Shown: piece after piece, positions 1 to 9,227 of the stretch
How positions within the stretch are numbered: the stretch's first letter is position 1
How the letters are laid out: every line of letters begins with the position of its first letter
Source of the DNA: Prochlorococcus sp. MIT 0701
GTDB taxonomy: Bacteria > Cyanobacteriota > Cyanobacteriia > PCC-6307 > Cyanobiaceae
DNA: 64,000 nt
Reading direction: 5' to 3'
Assembly (NCBI RefSeq): GCF_000760295.1
Contig: NZ_JNBA01000024.1
Span: 1 to 64,000 of the forward strand
Translations under genes and position numbers: made by a program
The notes under the pieces: model-generated
What the model was told of the DNA's origin: nothing
Seen by the model: only the letters and a program-made list of their open reading frames with translations
The model's database searches: none

Positions 1-58
1 TGGCGGTGGCGGTGGCGGCGGTGGATATGGCGGTGGCGGCGGCGGTGGCGGTGGAGAT
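1..58. repeat. GGT/GGC glycine-codon microrepeat
   Basis: A run of GGC and GGT triplets encodes the polyglycine tail of the partial protein at the left edge. It is interrupted by one TAT (Tyr) codon. Such tracts vary in length between strains through replication slippage. Confidence 0.7.
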
Positions 59-220
59 CGTGGTTCCGGAGCTCGTGGTTGGGAAGATCGCAGCTATGGC
101 GGAGCTTCTCCTGAAACAAGTTCCTATGACGAGGGTCGCACTCGTCGTCGTAGGGGAGGCGCTGCACCTGAGGGTGAAGGTGGTGACAGCTACAGCGGAT
201 ATGGCGGAGCGGAGGGCTGA
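1..220 (+). CDS. C-terminal end of a glycine-rich (probably RNA-binding) protein, partial
   Basis: The frame starting at base 2 is open from the left edge to TGA at 218-220, giving the last 72 residues of a protein whose start lies outside the window. The first 18 or so residues are almost all Gly with one Tyr. They are followed by a mixed Arg/Asp/Tyr/Gly tail with an RTRRRR cluster and a final SGYGG. Tails of this kind follow a single RRM domain in cyanobacterial Rbp proteins, which bind RNA and are often cold-regulated. No RRM is visible here, so the function is inferred from the tail alone. The end is 9 bases from the convergent dusA stop. Confidence 0.6.
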   Translation, partial: GGGGGGGGYGGGGGGGGGDRGSGARGWEDRSYGGASPETSSYDEGRTRRRRGGAAPEGEGGDSYSGYGGAEG

Positions 221-229
221 GTTAAGTCC

Positions 230-1234
230 CTATAGCCCGGCATCTTCAAGTTGCTGGGCTGCTTTTTGCAGCACTCTTAGATCGGCATCGGCTTTTTGAG
301 CCTTGATTCCAAGGTCTCGCCTCCAGGATTTGGCACCCGGTACCCCTTCAACGAGTTGTAAAAGATGTCGGCAAAGATCCCATAGTCGGCCACCTCGGCT
401 TAGGTGGGTTTCGGCATGAGGGAGTAATCCTCCTATGACTTGAGATGCATTGATTGAGCGTGGTTGTTCTCCATAGACCAGCTCATCCATGCTCTGCCAG
501 CGGAGCGGATGGGCATAAGCTGCTCGCCCCACCATTGCCCCATCACAGGTTTGCAGCGCTGTTAGGCAGTCGGCTGGGTGTTCTAGTCCTCCATTGATTT
601 CAATGGTCAGCTGCGGGCGTTGTTGCTTGAGATGGGTGACCCGTTGATGTTGAAGTGGTGGAATCGTGCGGTTTTGCTTGGGGTCAAGCCCTTCTAGCCA
701 GGCTTTTCGTGCATGCACCGTAAAGCGTGTGGCTCCTGCGATGGACACTCGGTCGACAAAGGTCATGAGTAGAGCGTCGCTATCGAAATCATCAATTCCT
801 AGACGGTGTTTCACGGTGACTGGAAGAGGGCTCGCCATCGCCATCGCTTCAACACAACGTGCGACTTGATCAGGTTTAGCCATGAGGCACGCACCGAAGT
901 TGCCTGCTTTTGCTCTTGAGCTGGGACATCCCACGTTGAGGTTGATTTCGTCGTAACCCCAGGCATCGGCCAGGCGCGCAGCTTCTGCAAGCATTTTTGG
1001 ATCATCGCCCCCTACTTGTAGAGACAGGGGATGCTCGATGATGTCGAAATCGAGCAGATGATCAAGACGGTTGCTGTGATGCAGAGCTTGGGCCACCAAC
1101 ATTTCCGTGTAAAGCAAAGCCCTGCGACTGATTTGCCGCATTAGTACCCTGAAGTGTCGATCGGTGCAGTCGAGCATTGGAGCCACGCTGAACCGATAAG
1201 CACCATCAACCAGTGGTGTGAAAGGAGCAATCAT
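230..1234 (-). CDS. dusA: tRNA-dihydrouridine synthase A
   Basis: 334 residues, the usual length for DusA. This FMN enzyme uses NADPH to reduce uridines in the D-loop of tRNA. The N-terminus carries the DusA-type MLDCTDRHFR segment (about 20-29). Two conserved cysteines follow: one in NVGCPS (C103) and one in FGACLM (C116, the expected catalytic acid). INGGLEH near residue 215 fits the phosphate-binding part of the TIM barrel. The start is an ATG at 1234. msrB lies divergently upstream, 69 bases away. The gene ends 9 bases from the glycine-rich protein on the other strand. Confidence 0.93.
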   Translation of the reverse strand: MIAPFTPLVDGAYRFSVAPMLDCTDRHFRVLMRQISRRALLYTEMLVAQALHHSNRLDHLLDFDIIEHPLSLQVGGDDPKMLAEAARLADAWGYDEINLNVGCPSSRAKAGNFGACLMAKPDQVARCVEAMAMASPLPVTVKHRLGIDDFDSDALLMTFVDRVSIAGATRFTVHARKAWLEGLDPKQNRTIPPLQHQRVTHLKQQRPQLTIEINGGLEHPADCLTALQTCDGAMVGRAAYAHPLRWQSMDELVYGEQPRSINASQVIGGLLPHAETHLSRGGRLWDLCRHLLQLVEGVPGAKSWRRDLGIKAQKADADLRVLQKAAQQLEDAGL

Positions 1235-1303
1235 TGATTCATGCTGCCTTCATAGCTGTGTTGCGCTTTCCTAGAAACAAGGTCATTGATTTTGGCTGCG
1301 CTT

Positions 1304-1810
1304 ATGCCCATTACTGCTTTGCTATTGAGTCGTCGTTCTCTGCTGATAGCCACTATTGCAGGAGCCTTTGGTGTTTATAGGAGACCTGCAGCAGCCGTTG
1401 CTGCTACGAGGGCTGAGGATCATGCTTGGTCGCTTAGCAATGAGCAGTGGGCACAACGTCTTTCTCCTGAGGCTTATCGGGTGCTTCGAGAGGAGGGAAC
1501 CGAGCGCGCTTTTACGAGTTCTCTCGACAAGGAGAAGCGTGTGGGCATCTATCACTGTGCAGGTTGCGATCTGCAGTTGTTTTCTTCTGCGGCGAAATAC
1601 GATAGTGGTACTGGCTGGCCAAGTTTCTGGGAGCCCCTTGCTGGGGCTATTCAAACGAAAGTAGATTTCAAATTGATTATTCCTCGCAGCGAATATCACT
1701 GCCGGCGCTGTGGCGGTCATCAGGGACATGTCTTCAATGATGGTCCCAGGCCAACCGGCAAGCGCTATTGCAATAACGGAGTTGCCCTTACTTTCCGACC
1801 CGCCAGTTGA
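1304..1810 (+). CDS. msrB: Peptide-methionine (R)-S-oxide reductase with an N-terminal export-like segment
   Basis: 168 residues from the ATG at 1304; an in-frame TTG at 1286 would add six. MsrB reduces methionine-R-sulfoxide in proteins. The zinc-site pairs CAGC and CRRC are present, as are the substrate loop GTGWPSF and the catalytic RYCNN near the C-terminus. Before the domain, about 50 residues contain SRRSLLIATIAGAFG, a twin-arginine followed by a hydrophobic stretch. This suggests export to the periplasm or thylakoid lumen, possibly by Tat. The last 29 bases overlap the next gene in another frame. Confidence 0.9.
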   Translation: MPITALLLSRRSLLIATIAGAFGVYRRPAAAVAATRAEDHAWSLSNEQWAQRLSPEAYRVLREEGTERAFTSSLDKEKRVGIYHCAGCDLQLFSSAAKYDSGTGWPSFWEPLAGAIQTKVDFKLIIPRSEYHCRRCGGHQGHVFNDGPRPTGKRYCNNGVALTFRPAS

Positions 1811-3059
1811 TTTGATCGTTGTTGGTGGTGGTGCCTCAGGTTTTTTTGGGGCAATCACCGCGGCTGAGGAGGGTTTGGCTTTTGTTCATGTGTTGGAGGC
1901 CACCTCTGAGCCATTGACGAAGGTGAAGATCAGTGGTGGCGGCCGTTGCAACGTGACCCATGCCTGCTGGGAGCCAGGTGATTTGGTGACCCATTACCCC
2001 CGAGGTGGCCGCCCATTGCGGGGCCTCTTTAGCCGTTTTGCTACCGGTGATGCGGTGGCTTGGTTTGCCGATCGGGGCCTGGAGCTTGTGGCAGAGCCGG
2101 ATGGGCGAATGTTCCCTGTGGCTAATTGCTCCTCTGCAGTGGTGGCGTGTCTGAAGCAGGCAGCAGTGGTGGCTGGAGTCAGCTTGCGCAGTCAGAAGCT
2201 TGTAAAAAGTTTGGAGCGTCGGGGTGCTGCAGGGTTTTTAGTTCAATGTCGGGATGGGTCTTGTTTTCAGGCTCAAAGGGTTTTATTGGCTACGGGTGGG
2301 CATCCCAGTGGTCGTCGCTTGGCGGCAGCGATGGGCCATCAGCTTGTGCCGTCTGTTCCTTCTCTGTTCAGTCTTGCTCTGGAGGCACCTGCGTTAATCG
2401 CCTGTTCTGGTTTGGCTCTCGATGGCGTTCATCTCAGCCTTAAGGCTGGAGGTCAAAACTTTCAGCAGACCGGCAGGGTGTTGATTACTCATTGGGGATT
2501 AAGTGGGCCCGCCATTCTGCGGCTTACTGCTTTTGCTGCAAGGGTTTTGCAAGGCGATCACTATCGGGGAAAACTTTTTGTCAATTGGCTTGGCATGAGT
2601 AGTCACGATCTGGTGAAGCAGTCACTGCGTGACCTGCGTCATCACCAAGGTCGACGCACTATGGGATCAGCTCGTCCTGTGCCCAACTTGCCCCGTCGTC
2701 TTTGGTTGTCCTTGTTGACTCAAGTGGGTGCTAATCCGGATTTGCGGTGGGCGGATTGTCCTGCCCGTTTGGAACGTCTTTTGTTTGAAGCTTTGGTTGC
2801 CAGCTGTTATTCAATCGGTGGCAAGGGGCCATTTGGAGAAGAGTTCGTTACGGCTGGGGGAGTGAAGTTGGGCGAGGTGAATCTCGCGACGATGGAGAGT
2901 CGGGTTTGTCCAGGTCTTTATTTTGCTGGGGAACTTCTCGATGTGGATGGGCTGACGGGGGGGTTCAACTTTCAGCATTGTTGGACCAGTGGTTGGCTTG
3001 CTGGTCAGGCCATTGCAAAGGGTTTGCAGCTCTCTACTGGATCTGATCAAACACGGTGA
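1782..3059 (+). CDS. HI0933/YhiN-family FAD-dependent oxidoreductase
   Basis: About 425 residues from a TTG at 1782. An ATG at 1710 also opens the frame but would overlap msrB by 101 bases. The protein begins with a Rossmann FAD motif (VVGGGASGFFGAI) and continues with KISGGGRCNVTH, the signature of the HI0933-like flavoprotein family. It ends with GELLDVDGLTGGFNFQ and CWTSGWLAG, also typical of that family. The physiological substrate of these proteins is not firmly established, so no gene symbol is given. The 3' end overlaps the convergent pilC stop by 26 bases. Confidence 0.88.
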   Translation: MPLLSDPPVDLIVVGGGASGFFGAITAAEEGLAFVHVLEATSEPLTKVKISGGGRCNVTHACWEPGDLVTHYPRGGRPLRGLFSRFATGDAVAWFADRGLELVAEPDGRMFPVANCSSAVVACLKQAAVVAGVSLRSQKLVKSLERRGAAGFLVQCRDGSCFQAQRVLLATGGHPSGRRLAAAMGHQLVPSVPSLFSLALEAPALIACSGLALDGVHLSLKAGGQNFQQTGRVLITHWGLSGPAILRLTAFAARVLQGDHYRGKLFVNWLGMSSHDLVKQSLRDLRHHQGRRTMGSARPVPNLPRRLWLSLLTQVGANPDLRWADCPARLERLLFEALVASCYSIGGKGPFGEEFVTAGGVKLGEVNLATMESRVCPGLYFAGELLDVDGLTGGFNFQHCWTSGWLAGQAIAKGLQLSTGSDQTR

Positions 3060-4314
3060 ACATTGGGAGATACATCGCCAGCAGGATGGAGCCCACGATG
3101 CCACCCACTACAACGATCATCGCGGGTTCAAGCATTGAGGTAAGAGCCTTCACCGAGGTAGAGACCTCATCCTCGTAAAAATCAGCCACCTTGCTGAGCA
3201 TTTGATCCATCTCTCCGGTTTCCTCGCCAATGGCCAGCATGCTTAAGGCCATGTCTGGAAGTACTTTTTGGCGAATCAAGGCAGCACTAAGGAGCACCCC
3301 TTCCTGCACAAGGGTGCGTGATTCAAGAATGGCGTCGGAAATGATTGCATTGCCAGCGGTTTCGCTGGCAATTTCTAGTGACATCAGGATTGGTACGCCT
3401 GCTCTGATTAATGAGCTGAAGATTCTGCAGAATTGAGCGGTGGCAGTTTTGATGATCAGATTGCCGAATAGGGGGATTCTCAGCTTCAGTCGATCGATCT
3501 GACGGCGTCCTTGGTGAGTGGAGTAGTAGCGGTTGAAAATCCAAGCGCACACCAGTAGGACACCTGTTAATAGCAGGGAAAAGGAGGAACGCAATAATTT
3601 GCTTAGGTCGACCATGAACTGGGTGAACATGGGCAGCTCGGCGCCTAAATCTTCAAAGATTTCTGCAAAGGTCGGGATCAAGAAGATTGTCATGCCTAGG
3701 AATACGAGGATGGCTATCACCAGCACGGTGACTGGGTAACCCAGGGCCCCTTTGATTTGGTTCTTGAGTCGGGCATTGTCTTCTAATAGCTTGGCGAGTC
3801 GCTTGAGTGATTCATCCAAAACACCACCAGCCTCTCCGGCTTCCACCATCGCGACACTGAGTTGGTCGAATACCTTTGGCCACTTGCTCATAGCAATGCC
3901 CATGGCACTGCCTTCATTTACATCAAGACTCACCTTCATCAGTGCACGTTTGAACATAGGCAAGCGCTGCTGACTAGCCATTAGGTCGAGACTGCGCACG
4001 ATTGGAACGCCTGCATCCACCAGAGTTGCCAATTTGCTTGCGAAAACTGCTTTGTCTTTTACACCTGGGGACTTTTCAAAAGCGGCACTTAGATTGATGA
4101 AAAATAGTCCAAGGTTTGATGAGCTTGTGTTCTTTTGGCGGTCAATTTTTTTGCTACTTTCTTGTCCTTTATTGTTGAGAGCTGCTTTCAGGTCAGTTGC
4201 TCGTATTCCACGACGACGTAGTAACTTTTTTGCTGTTGTTAGGTCGGCCGCTTTGATGGTCATTGTGCGTGTTTGACCACTTGCGGATTCGTAGGTGGCG
4301 ACGAAGGACGTCAT
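3034..4314 (-). CDS. pilC: Type IV pilus inner-membrane platform protein PilC
   Basis: 426 residues with two GspF/T2SSF repeats. The first (about 85-210) contains VEAGEAGGVLDESL, and the second (about 290-415) contains IGEETGEMDQMLSKVADFYE. Three strongly hydrophobic segments are visible near residues 195-215, 240-260 and 395-420. PilC is the membrane platform that PilB and PilT turn to extend and retract the pilus. It is the third gene of pilB-pilT-pilC, 16 bases after pilT. The N-terminal 45 residues are a basic cytoplasmic lead. Confidence 0.93.
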   Translation of the reverse strand: MTSFVATYESASGQTRTMTIKAADLTTAKKLLRRRGIRATDLKAALNNKGQESSKKIDRQKNTSSSNLGLFFINLSAAFEKSPGVKDKAVFASKLATLVDAGVPIVRSLDLMASQQRLPMFKRALMKVSLDVNEGSAMGIAMSKWPKVFDQLSVAMVEAGEAGGVLDESLKRLAKLLEDNARLKNQIKGALGYPVTVLVIAILVFLGMTIFLIPTFAEIFEDLGAELPMFTQFMVDLSKLLRSSFSLLLTGVLLVCAWIFNRYYSTHQGRRQIDRLKLRIPLFGNLIIKTATAQFCRIFSSLIRAGVPILMSLEIASETAGNAIISDAILESRTLVQEGVLLSAALIRQKVLPDMALSMLAIGEETGEMDQMLSKVADFYEDEVSTSVKALTSMLEPAMIVVVGGIVGSILLAMYLPMFTVFDQIQ

Positions 4315-4330
4315 CGCTTAGGCCTTTCTC

Positions 4331-5407
4331 TTAGCCATCGTTGAGGAGTTGCTCCAGTTCGCTGGGTTTACTGGCTTTGGCGATGGCTTCAGAGCGGCTA
4401 ATTTCACCCTGTTTAGTCAGATTCGCAAGGGCTTTTTCTAGTGTTTGCATCCCTAGTTCTCCTCCGGTTTGAATTTGGGAGTAGAGCTGTGCGGTTTTGC
4501 CTTCTCTGATCAGGTTTGCTGTGGCTGGGGTGTTGATCAAGATTTCTTGAGCCATGACCCGCCCAAAGTGTTCTGGTTGTGGATTTTGGCGCCGGCAGAG
4601 GGTTTGCGAAAAAATGGCTAGCAGGCTTCCTGAGAGTTGAACTCTGATTTGGGTTTGCTGGTTTGGGGGGAAAACATCGACCATGCGATCGACCGTTTGT
4701 GCCGCCGAGTTGGTGTGCAGGGTGCCGAATACGAGGTGACCTGTTTCGGCGGCGCTGATGGCCAGTTGAATGGTTTCCAGGTCGCGCATTTCGCCCACGA
4801 GGATCACATCTGGATCCTCGCGTAGTGCCGCACGCAGGGCATTGCCAAAACTGCGTGTGTCTTCATTGAGCTGTCGCTGGTGCACAAGACTGAGATCGCT
4901 TTTGTATACGAATTCGATTGGATCTTCGATCGTGAGGATGTGTTCGCTTCTGGTGTGATTGATGTGGTCCAGTAGGGACGCAAGCGTTGTTGTTTTGCCT
5001 GATCCGGTTGGTCCTGTTACTAGCACTAATCCCCTTGGTCGTTTGCTGGTTTCTATGACTACAGGTGGCAGGTTGAGAATTTCAATACTCGGGATAGTGC
5101 TGCCCAGAGCACGTAGACAGGCGGCGTAACTTCCCTTCTGTCGATAGACATTCACACGAAAGCGCGCCACACCCTTTAGCCCATAGGCACAGTCAAGCTC
5201 CCAGATTTGTTCAAGAGTCTTTCTCTGACTGTTGTTGAGCATTGAGAAAATCAGCTTGTTGCATGTTTCTTCGGATAGGGGGGTATTGGTCATTGGCCTT
5301 AATTCGCCGCTGAATCGTCCATACGGGGGCTGGCCGGTAGCAATGTGCAGATCACTGCCGCCACCTTGAACCAGCTGTTCCATCAGGTCCTCGATCATTA
5401 GATCCAT
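4331..5407 (-). CDS. pilT: Type IV pilus retraction ATPase PilT
   Basis: 358 residues, normal for PilT, the hexameric ATPase that retracts the pilus for twitching and DNA uptake. Visible motifs are Walker A GPTGSGKTTT, an Asp box (LTIEDPIEF), Walker B (ILVGEMRD) and the His-box HTN. The PilT-specific C-terminal motif appears as TANLIREGKTAQLYS. That motif separates it from PilB-type extension ATPases. It lies 10 bases after pilB and 16 before pilC, so the three are almost certainly co-transcribed. Confidence 0.95.
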   Translation of the reverse strand: MDLMIEDLMEQLVQGGGSDLHIATGQPPYGRFSGELRPMTNTPLSEETCNKLIFSMLNNSQRKTLEQIWELDCAYGLKGVARFRVNVYRQKGSYAACLRALGSTIPSIEILNLPPVVIETSKRPRGLVLVTGPTGSGKTTTLASLLDHINHTRSEHILTIEDPIEFVYKSDLSLVHQRQLNEDTRSFGNALRAALREDPDVILVGEMRDLETIQLAISAAETGHLVFGTLHTNSAAQTVDRMVDVFPPNQQTQIRVQLSGSLLAIFSQTLCRRQNPQPEHFGRVMAQEILINTPATANLIREGKTAQLYSQIQTGGELGMQTLEKALANLTKQGEISRSEAIAKASKPSELEQLLNDG

Positions 5408-5417
5408 GACGGGTCCT

Positions 5418-7235
5418 TCATTGGCGAGCGGTTAGACAGTAGGGACATTCCAGCCAGCCGTCTTGGAGGCCTGCCCCGCAGACGTTGCAGGTGAGAGTGC
5501 TAAGGGCTCTGGCGCGGCGCTCTGACTCCAATCCGGAATCGGTGAGGATCATTCGGCCCACTTCCTCAAGGGTGGTGTGGCCTTCTCGCACAAGGTCAAG
5601 GCTGTAGCCCAACAGAGTTTTCATGCCAGCCTCGAGCGCCAGACGTCTTACCAAATCAGTAGTGGCACCTTTGGCGACGGCTGTAGCGAGCTCTTCGTTC
5701 ATGCGCAGTACTTCATAGACACCCACTCGGCCCTTGTAGCCGCTGCCTTGACAGTTGGGGCATGGCTGTTTTTCTTGACCGTGATGGTGGGCCTTGAAAA
5801 AGGTCACGCCAGTTTCTGTATGGGCCATCAATCCGAATCGCCCCAGTTCTTTTTCAGTTGGGTGATAGGACTTACGACAAGAACGGCACACTCTTCGTAG
5901 AAGTCGTTGAGAGACGATGCCAATCAATGAGGCGCTCACCATGAATGGTTCCACGCCCATCTCGTTGAGGCGGGCGATCGCACTTGATGCGTCATTGCAA
6001 TGCAGCGTGGTTAGCACCAGATGACCAGTCAGTGCAGCTTCGATGGCGGTTTTTGCGGTTTCTAGGTCACGGGTTTCACCGACCAGCAAAACGTCTGGGT
6101 CTTGACGCATGAAGGCTCTCAGTGCAGTACTGAAATCGAAGCCTTTTTCCCTGTTCACTTGACATTGGGTAATCCCAGGCAGGGTGTATTCGATGGGATC
6201 TTCTACGGTGGAAATGTTGATACCAGGCTCGTTGCGTTCTGCCAGTAGGGAGTAAAGGGTTGTTGACTTGCCTGATCCTGTTGGACCTGTCACAAGGATC
6301 ATGCCGAAGGGCTTAGAGCCCAGGTTGCGTACGAGAGAGAGAGCACTGGGGTTGCTGATCAGTTTGTCTAGCCCTAGTTGTGGAGCACTGCTGTCGAGGA
6401 GTCGCAGACAGATTTTTTCTCCGTAACGGCTTGGCAGGCTATTAACCCTGAAATCGACCATACGATTGCGATATGTGCGACGAATGCGACCGTCCTGAGC
6501 CATGCGCCGTTCTGCGATGTCTAGGTCGGCCATGATCTTGAAGCGTGAGGTAACAGCAGGGATCAACCGGCTCGGGAGGGGTTCGATATAGCGCTGCAGT
6601 ACACCGTCTTGACGGAAACGGATCTGTAGTCCGTCTTGTTGCGGCTCAACGTGTACGTCGCTGGCTTCTGTTTGCAGTGCCTCTAGCAGTATGCGGTCCA
6701 CCAGGTTGATGACTGGTGAGCTGTCAGAGTCCATTAAGCTGGACTCCAAATCCTCTATGGAACTAGCAAGTCTGGCTTGTTCTTCAGGATCTTCTTCGAG
6801 CACTCCTTCTGCACTAAATCCTGCCAGCAGGGAGGTTGGTGTTTGTGCAATGGGCTTTGTTGCTTTTGACTTGGATGCAGATTCAACGTGTTGCTCAGAT
6901 CTCCTTGGTTTAAGCAGCTGGCTGATGTCGGATGCCAGCGCGAGACGGAATTCTGTGCTGAAGCCTTGGGACTGCAGCACTGAGATCAGTTGATTTTTGG
7001 TTTGCTCATTGCATTGGTCCGAGATGGCTACAACCAAATGTTGGTTGTGCATGTTGATTGGCAGGGCCTGGAATTGTTGCCACGTTGATATGTCAAGAGT
7101 GGTTTGGTTGGCCATTAGCTCCACTGCGTCGACAAGCTCTTCGTGGCTAAGCACGCTGACTTGTAGGAGCAGTTCCAGTTCCAGTCGTTGCTGGATGCTG
7201 TTGGTGGCTTTGGGGATTGGTCGGCCCTGGGTCAC
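5418..7235 (-). CDS. pilB: Type IV pilus extension ATPase PilB, with an extra C-terminal zinc-ribbon-like tail
   Basis: About 605 residues from a GTG at 7235. An ATG at 7334 would run into grpE on the other strand. The N-terminal GspE/MshEN-type region (to about 180) is followed by the secretion ATPase core with Walker A GPTGSGKSTT, LLVGETRD and HCN. The usual tetracysteine insert (CRSC and CPNC) is present. Unusually, the last 25 residues hold a second pair, CNVC and CPYC, 14 residues apart, that could form another zinc ribbon. PilB powers pilus assembly. It is first of the pilB-pilT-pilC operon and divergent from grpE. Confidence 0.93.
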   Translation of the reverse strand: MTQGRPIPKATNSIQQRLELELLLQVSVLSHEELVDAVELMANQTTLDISTWQQFQALPINMHNQHLVVAISDQCNEQTKNQLISVLQSQGFSTEFRLALASDISQLLKPRRSEQHVESASKSKATKPIAQTPTSLLAGFSAEGVLEEDPEEQARLASSIEDLESSLMDSDSSPVINLVDRILLEALQTEASDVHVEPQQDGLQIRFRQDGVLQRYIEPLPSRLIPAVTSRFKIMADLDIAERRMAQDGRIRRTYRNRMVDFRVNSLPSRYGEKICLRLLDSSAPQLGLDKLISNPSALSLVRNLGSKPFGMILVTGPTGSGKSTTLYSLLAERNEPGINISTVEDPIEYTLPGITQCQVNREKGFDFSTALRAFMRQDPDVLLVGETRDLETAKTAIEAALTGHLVLTTLHCNDASSAIARLNEMGVEPFMVSASLIGIVSQRLLRRVCRSCRKSYHPTEKELGRFGLMAHTETGVTFFKAHHHGQEKQPCPNCQGSGYKGRVGVYEVLRMNEELATAVAKGATTDLVRRLALEAGMKTLLGYSLDLVREGHTTLEEVGRMILTDSGLESERRARALSTLTCNVCGAGLQDGWLECPYCLTARQ

Positions 7236-7332
7236 GAAGAAGAAATGAAATTGGAGGTGCGGGCTTCCGCCGCTTGTGGGAGGTGTGCTACTCCCATCAA
7301 CATGTCTAGACGTGAATTTGCAAACGGTCAGC

Positions 7333-8046
7333 ATGAGTGGCGACGCCCCTACCCCAGCTCACGATCCTGCTGCTGAGGATTTAGAGGCTTCCGTGCCTCT
7401 GGAATCAGTGGCATCGATGAATTCCGACGAGGGTCAGTCTTCAGGTCAATCTGCTCCATTAGCGGATAATGAGGCTCGTTTACAGCAGTTGGAGCAGGAG
7501 CACAGCAGCCTGCGGGAAGAGCACGAAACTCTTCGTAGTCAGTACATGCGGATTGCTGCAGATTTCGATAATTTCCGCAAACGTCAGAGTCGCGATCAGG
7601 ACGATCTCCGATTACAGCTCATTTGTACTACTTTGAGTGAAATTCTGCCGGTGGTGGACAATTTTGAGCGAGCTCGTCAGCAATTAGAGCCTCAGGGAGA
7701 GGAGGCCCAAGCTCTTCATCGCAGTTATCAGGGCCTTTATAAACAGCTTGTTGAGGTGCTCAAGCAATTGGGCGTTGCTTCAATGCGGGTTGTTGGACAG
7801 GCGTTTGATCCCACGCTTCATGAGGCGGTTTCCAGAGAGCCCAGTGAGGAGCATCCAGAAGATGTAGTCACAGAGGAACTTCAGCGTGGATATCACCTCA
7901 ATGGCAGGGTGCTTCGTCATGCTCTTGTGAAGGTGTCTATGGGACCAGGCCCGCAGAGTGGCGCTTCTGCTTCTTCAGCTCAATTAAATGCTGACTCCAC
8001 TGCAACTTTTCAAGGTGAGGCAGACCCTGCTCAACCAGGGGTCTGA
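7333..8046 (+). CDS. grpE: Nucleotide exchange factor GrpE
   Basis: 237 residues from the ATG at 7333 (MSGDAPTP). GrpE releases ADP from DnaK. After an acidic, low-complexity N-terminus of about 50 residues there is a long coiled coil rich in Gln, Glu and Leu, then [14 protein letters not shown], the family hallmark. The C-terminal beta domain includes [13 protein letters not shown] and [14 protein letters not shown]. The tail of about 30 residues is Ser/Ala-rich. dnaJ follows after 44 bases; dnaK itself is not in the window. Confidence 0.95.
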   Translation: MSGDAPTPAHDPAAEDLEASVPLESVASMNSDEGQSSGQSAPLADNEARLQQLEQEHSSLREEHETLRSQYMRIAADFDNFRKRQSRDQDDLRLQLICTTLSEILPVVDNFERARQQLEPQGEEAQALHRSYQGLYKQLVEVLKQLGVASMRVVGQAFDPTLHEAVSREPSEEHPEDVVTEELQRGYHLNGRVLRHALVKVSMGPGPQSGASASSAQLNADSTATFQGEADPAQPGV

Positions 8047-8090
8047 TTGCATGCTGTTGCCCTTTAGGGTGAAGGAGTGTTGACGAGCTG

Positions 8091-9227
8091 ATGGCTGATT
8101 ATTACGACCTGCTAGGGGTCAGCAAAGATGCTGATGGCGATACCCTCAAGCGTGCTTATCGCCGGCTGGCACGTCAATATCACCCAGATATTAATAAGGA
8201 TCCTGGTGCAGAGGATCGTTTCAAGGAGATCGGTCGTGCCTATGAGGTGCTTAGCGATCCTCAGACTCGTGGCCGTTATGACCAATTTGGCGAGGCCGGG
8301 CTTGGGGGTGCAGGGGGCATGCCCGATGTGGGAGATATGGGTGGCTTTGCCGATCTCTTTGAGACCTTTTTTAGTGGTTTTGGTGGGGCTGGTGGATCTG
8401 GTGCTGGTCGTTCACGACGACGGGGACCGCAGCAAGGAGATGATCTTCGCTACGACTTGAAGATTGACTTTGAGCAAGCTGTTTTCGGCCAGGAACGAGA
8501 AATCAAAATTCCCCATCTTGAAACTTGCGACACCTGTAGTGGTAGTGGGGCCAAGGTTGGAAGTGGACCGACTACCTGTACAACTTGTGGAGGTGTTGGT
8601 CAGGTTCGGCGAGCTACCAGAACACCTTTCGGTAGCTTCACTCAGGTGGCGGAATGTCCCAGTTGTGAAGGCAATGGACAGGTAATTTCAGATCCTTGTG
8701 GTGCATGTGCTGGACAGGGTGTACGTCAGATTCGCAAGAAATTGCGCATCAATATCCCCGCTGGGGTTGATACCGGAACTCGTCTGAGAGTTGCCGGTGA
8801 GGGAAATGCTGGTTTGCGGGGTGGACCTTCTGGAGACCTTTACGTATTTTTGACGGTGAAATCCCATCCCCAATTGCGACGTGATGGGATTACGGTGCTT
8901 TCAGAAGTCAACGTGAGTTATCTCCAAGCAATCCTTGGAGACATCATTGAGGTTGATACGGTTGATGGCAACACCAGTCTTGAGATTCCTGCTGGAACTC
9001 AGCCCAATGCCGTACTCACCCTTGAGAATAAGGGTATTCCTAAGCTAGGCAACCCAGTAGCAAGAGGTAATCAGCGCATTTCGATCAATGTGAAGTTGCC
9101 CATTCGTCTCTCTGATGAGGAGCGGGGCTTGCTTGAAGATCTGGCTGGTCATCATTCCGCTAAAGGTAGGCAGCACCACCACCACAACAGTGGTTTGTTT
9201 GCTCGTTTATTTGGTCAGAAAGGATGA
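8091..9227 (+). CDS. dnaJ: Type I chaperone DnaJ
   Basis: 378 residues with all parts of a type I J-protein. The J domain has YHPDIN at about 30. It is followed by a Gly/Phe-rich linker (about 72-110), four CxxCxGxG zinc repeats ([32 protein letters not shown]; about 145-220) and the C-terminal substrate domain. It activates DnaK ATPase and binds unfolded chains. The C-terminus has a four-histidine run (RQHHHHNSG), which is uncommon for the family. Its stop overlaps the ATG of the next gene. Confidence 0.96.
   Translation: MADYYDLLGVSKDADGDTLKRAYRRLARQYHPDINKDPGAEDRFKEIGRAYEVLSDPQTRGRYDQFGEAGLGGAGGMPDVGDMGGFADLFETFFSGFGGAGGSGAGRSRRRGPQQGDDLRYDLKIDFEQAVFGQEREIKIPHLETCDTCSGSGAKVGSGPTTCTTCGGVGQVRRATRTPFGSFTQVAECPSCEGNGQVISDPCGACAGQGVRQIRKKLRINIPAGVDTGTRLRVAGEGNAGLRGGPSGDLYVFLTVKSHPQLRRDGITVLSEVNVSYLQAILGDIIEVDTVDGNTSLEIPAGTQPNAVLTLENKGIPKLGNPVARGNQRISINVKLPIRLSDEERGLLEDLAGHHSAKGRQHHHHNSGLFARLFGQKG

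Noticed and set aside
6-299. 97-residue frame at the left edge
   Set aside because: It reads the glycine-rich repeat in the wrong frame (Val/Ala/Met-rich) and runs over the dusA end. The Gly frame ending at 220 is the real one.
1322-1858. 178-residue minus-strand frame over msrB
   Set aside because: Antisense shadow of the complete MsrB domain.
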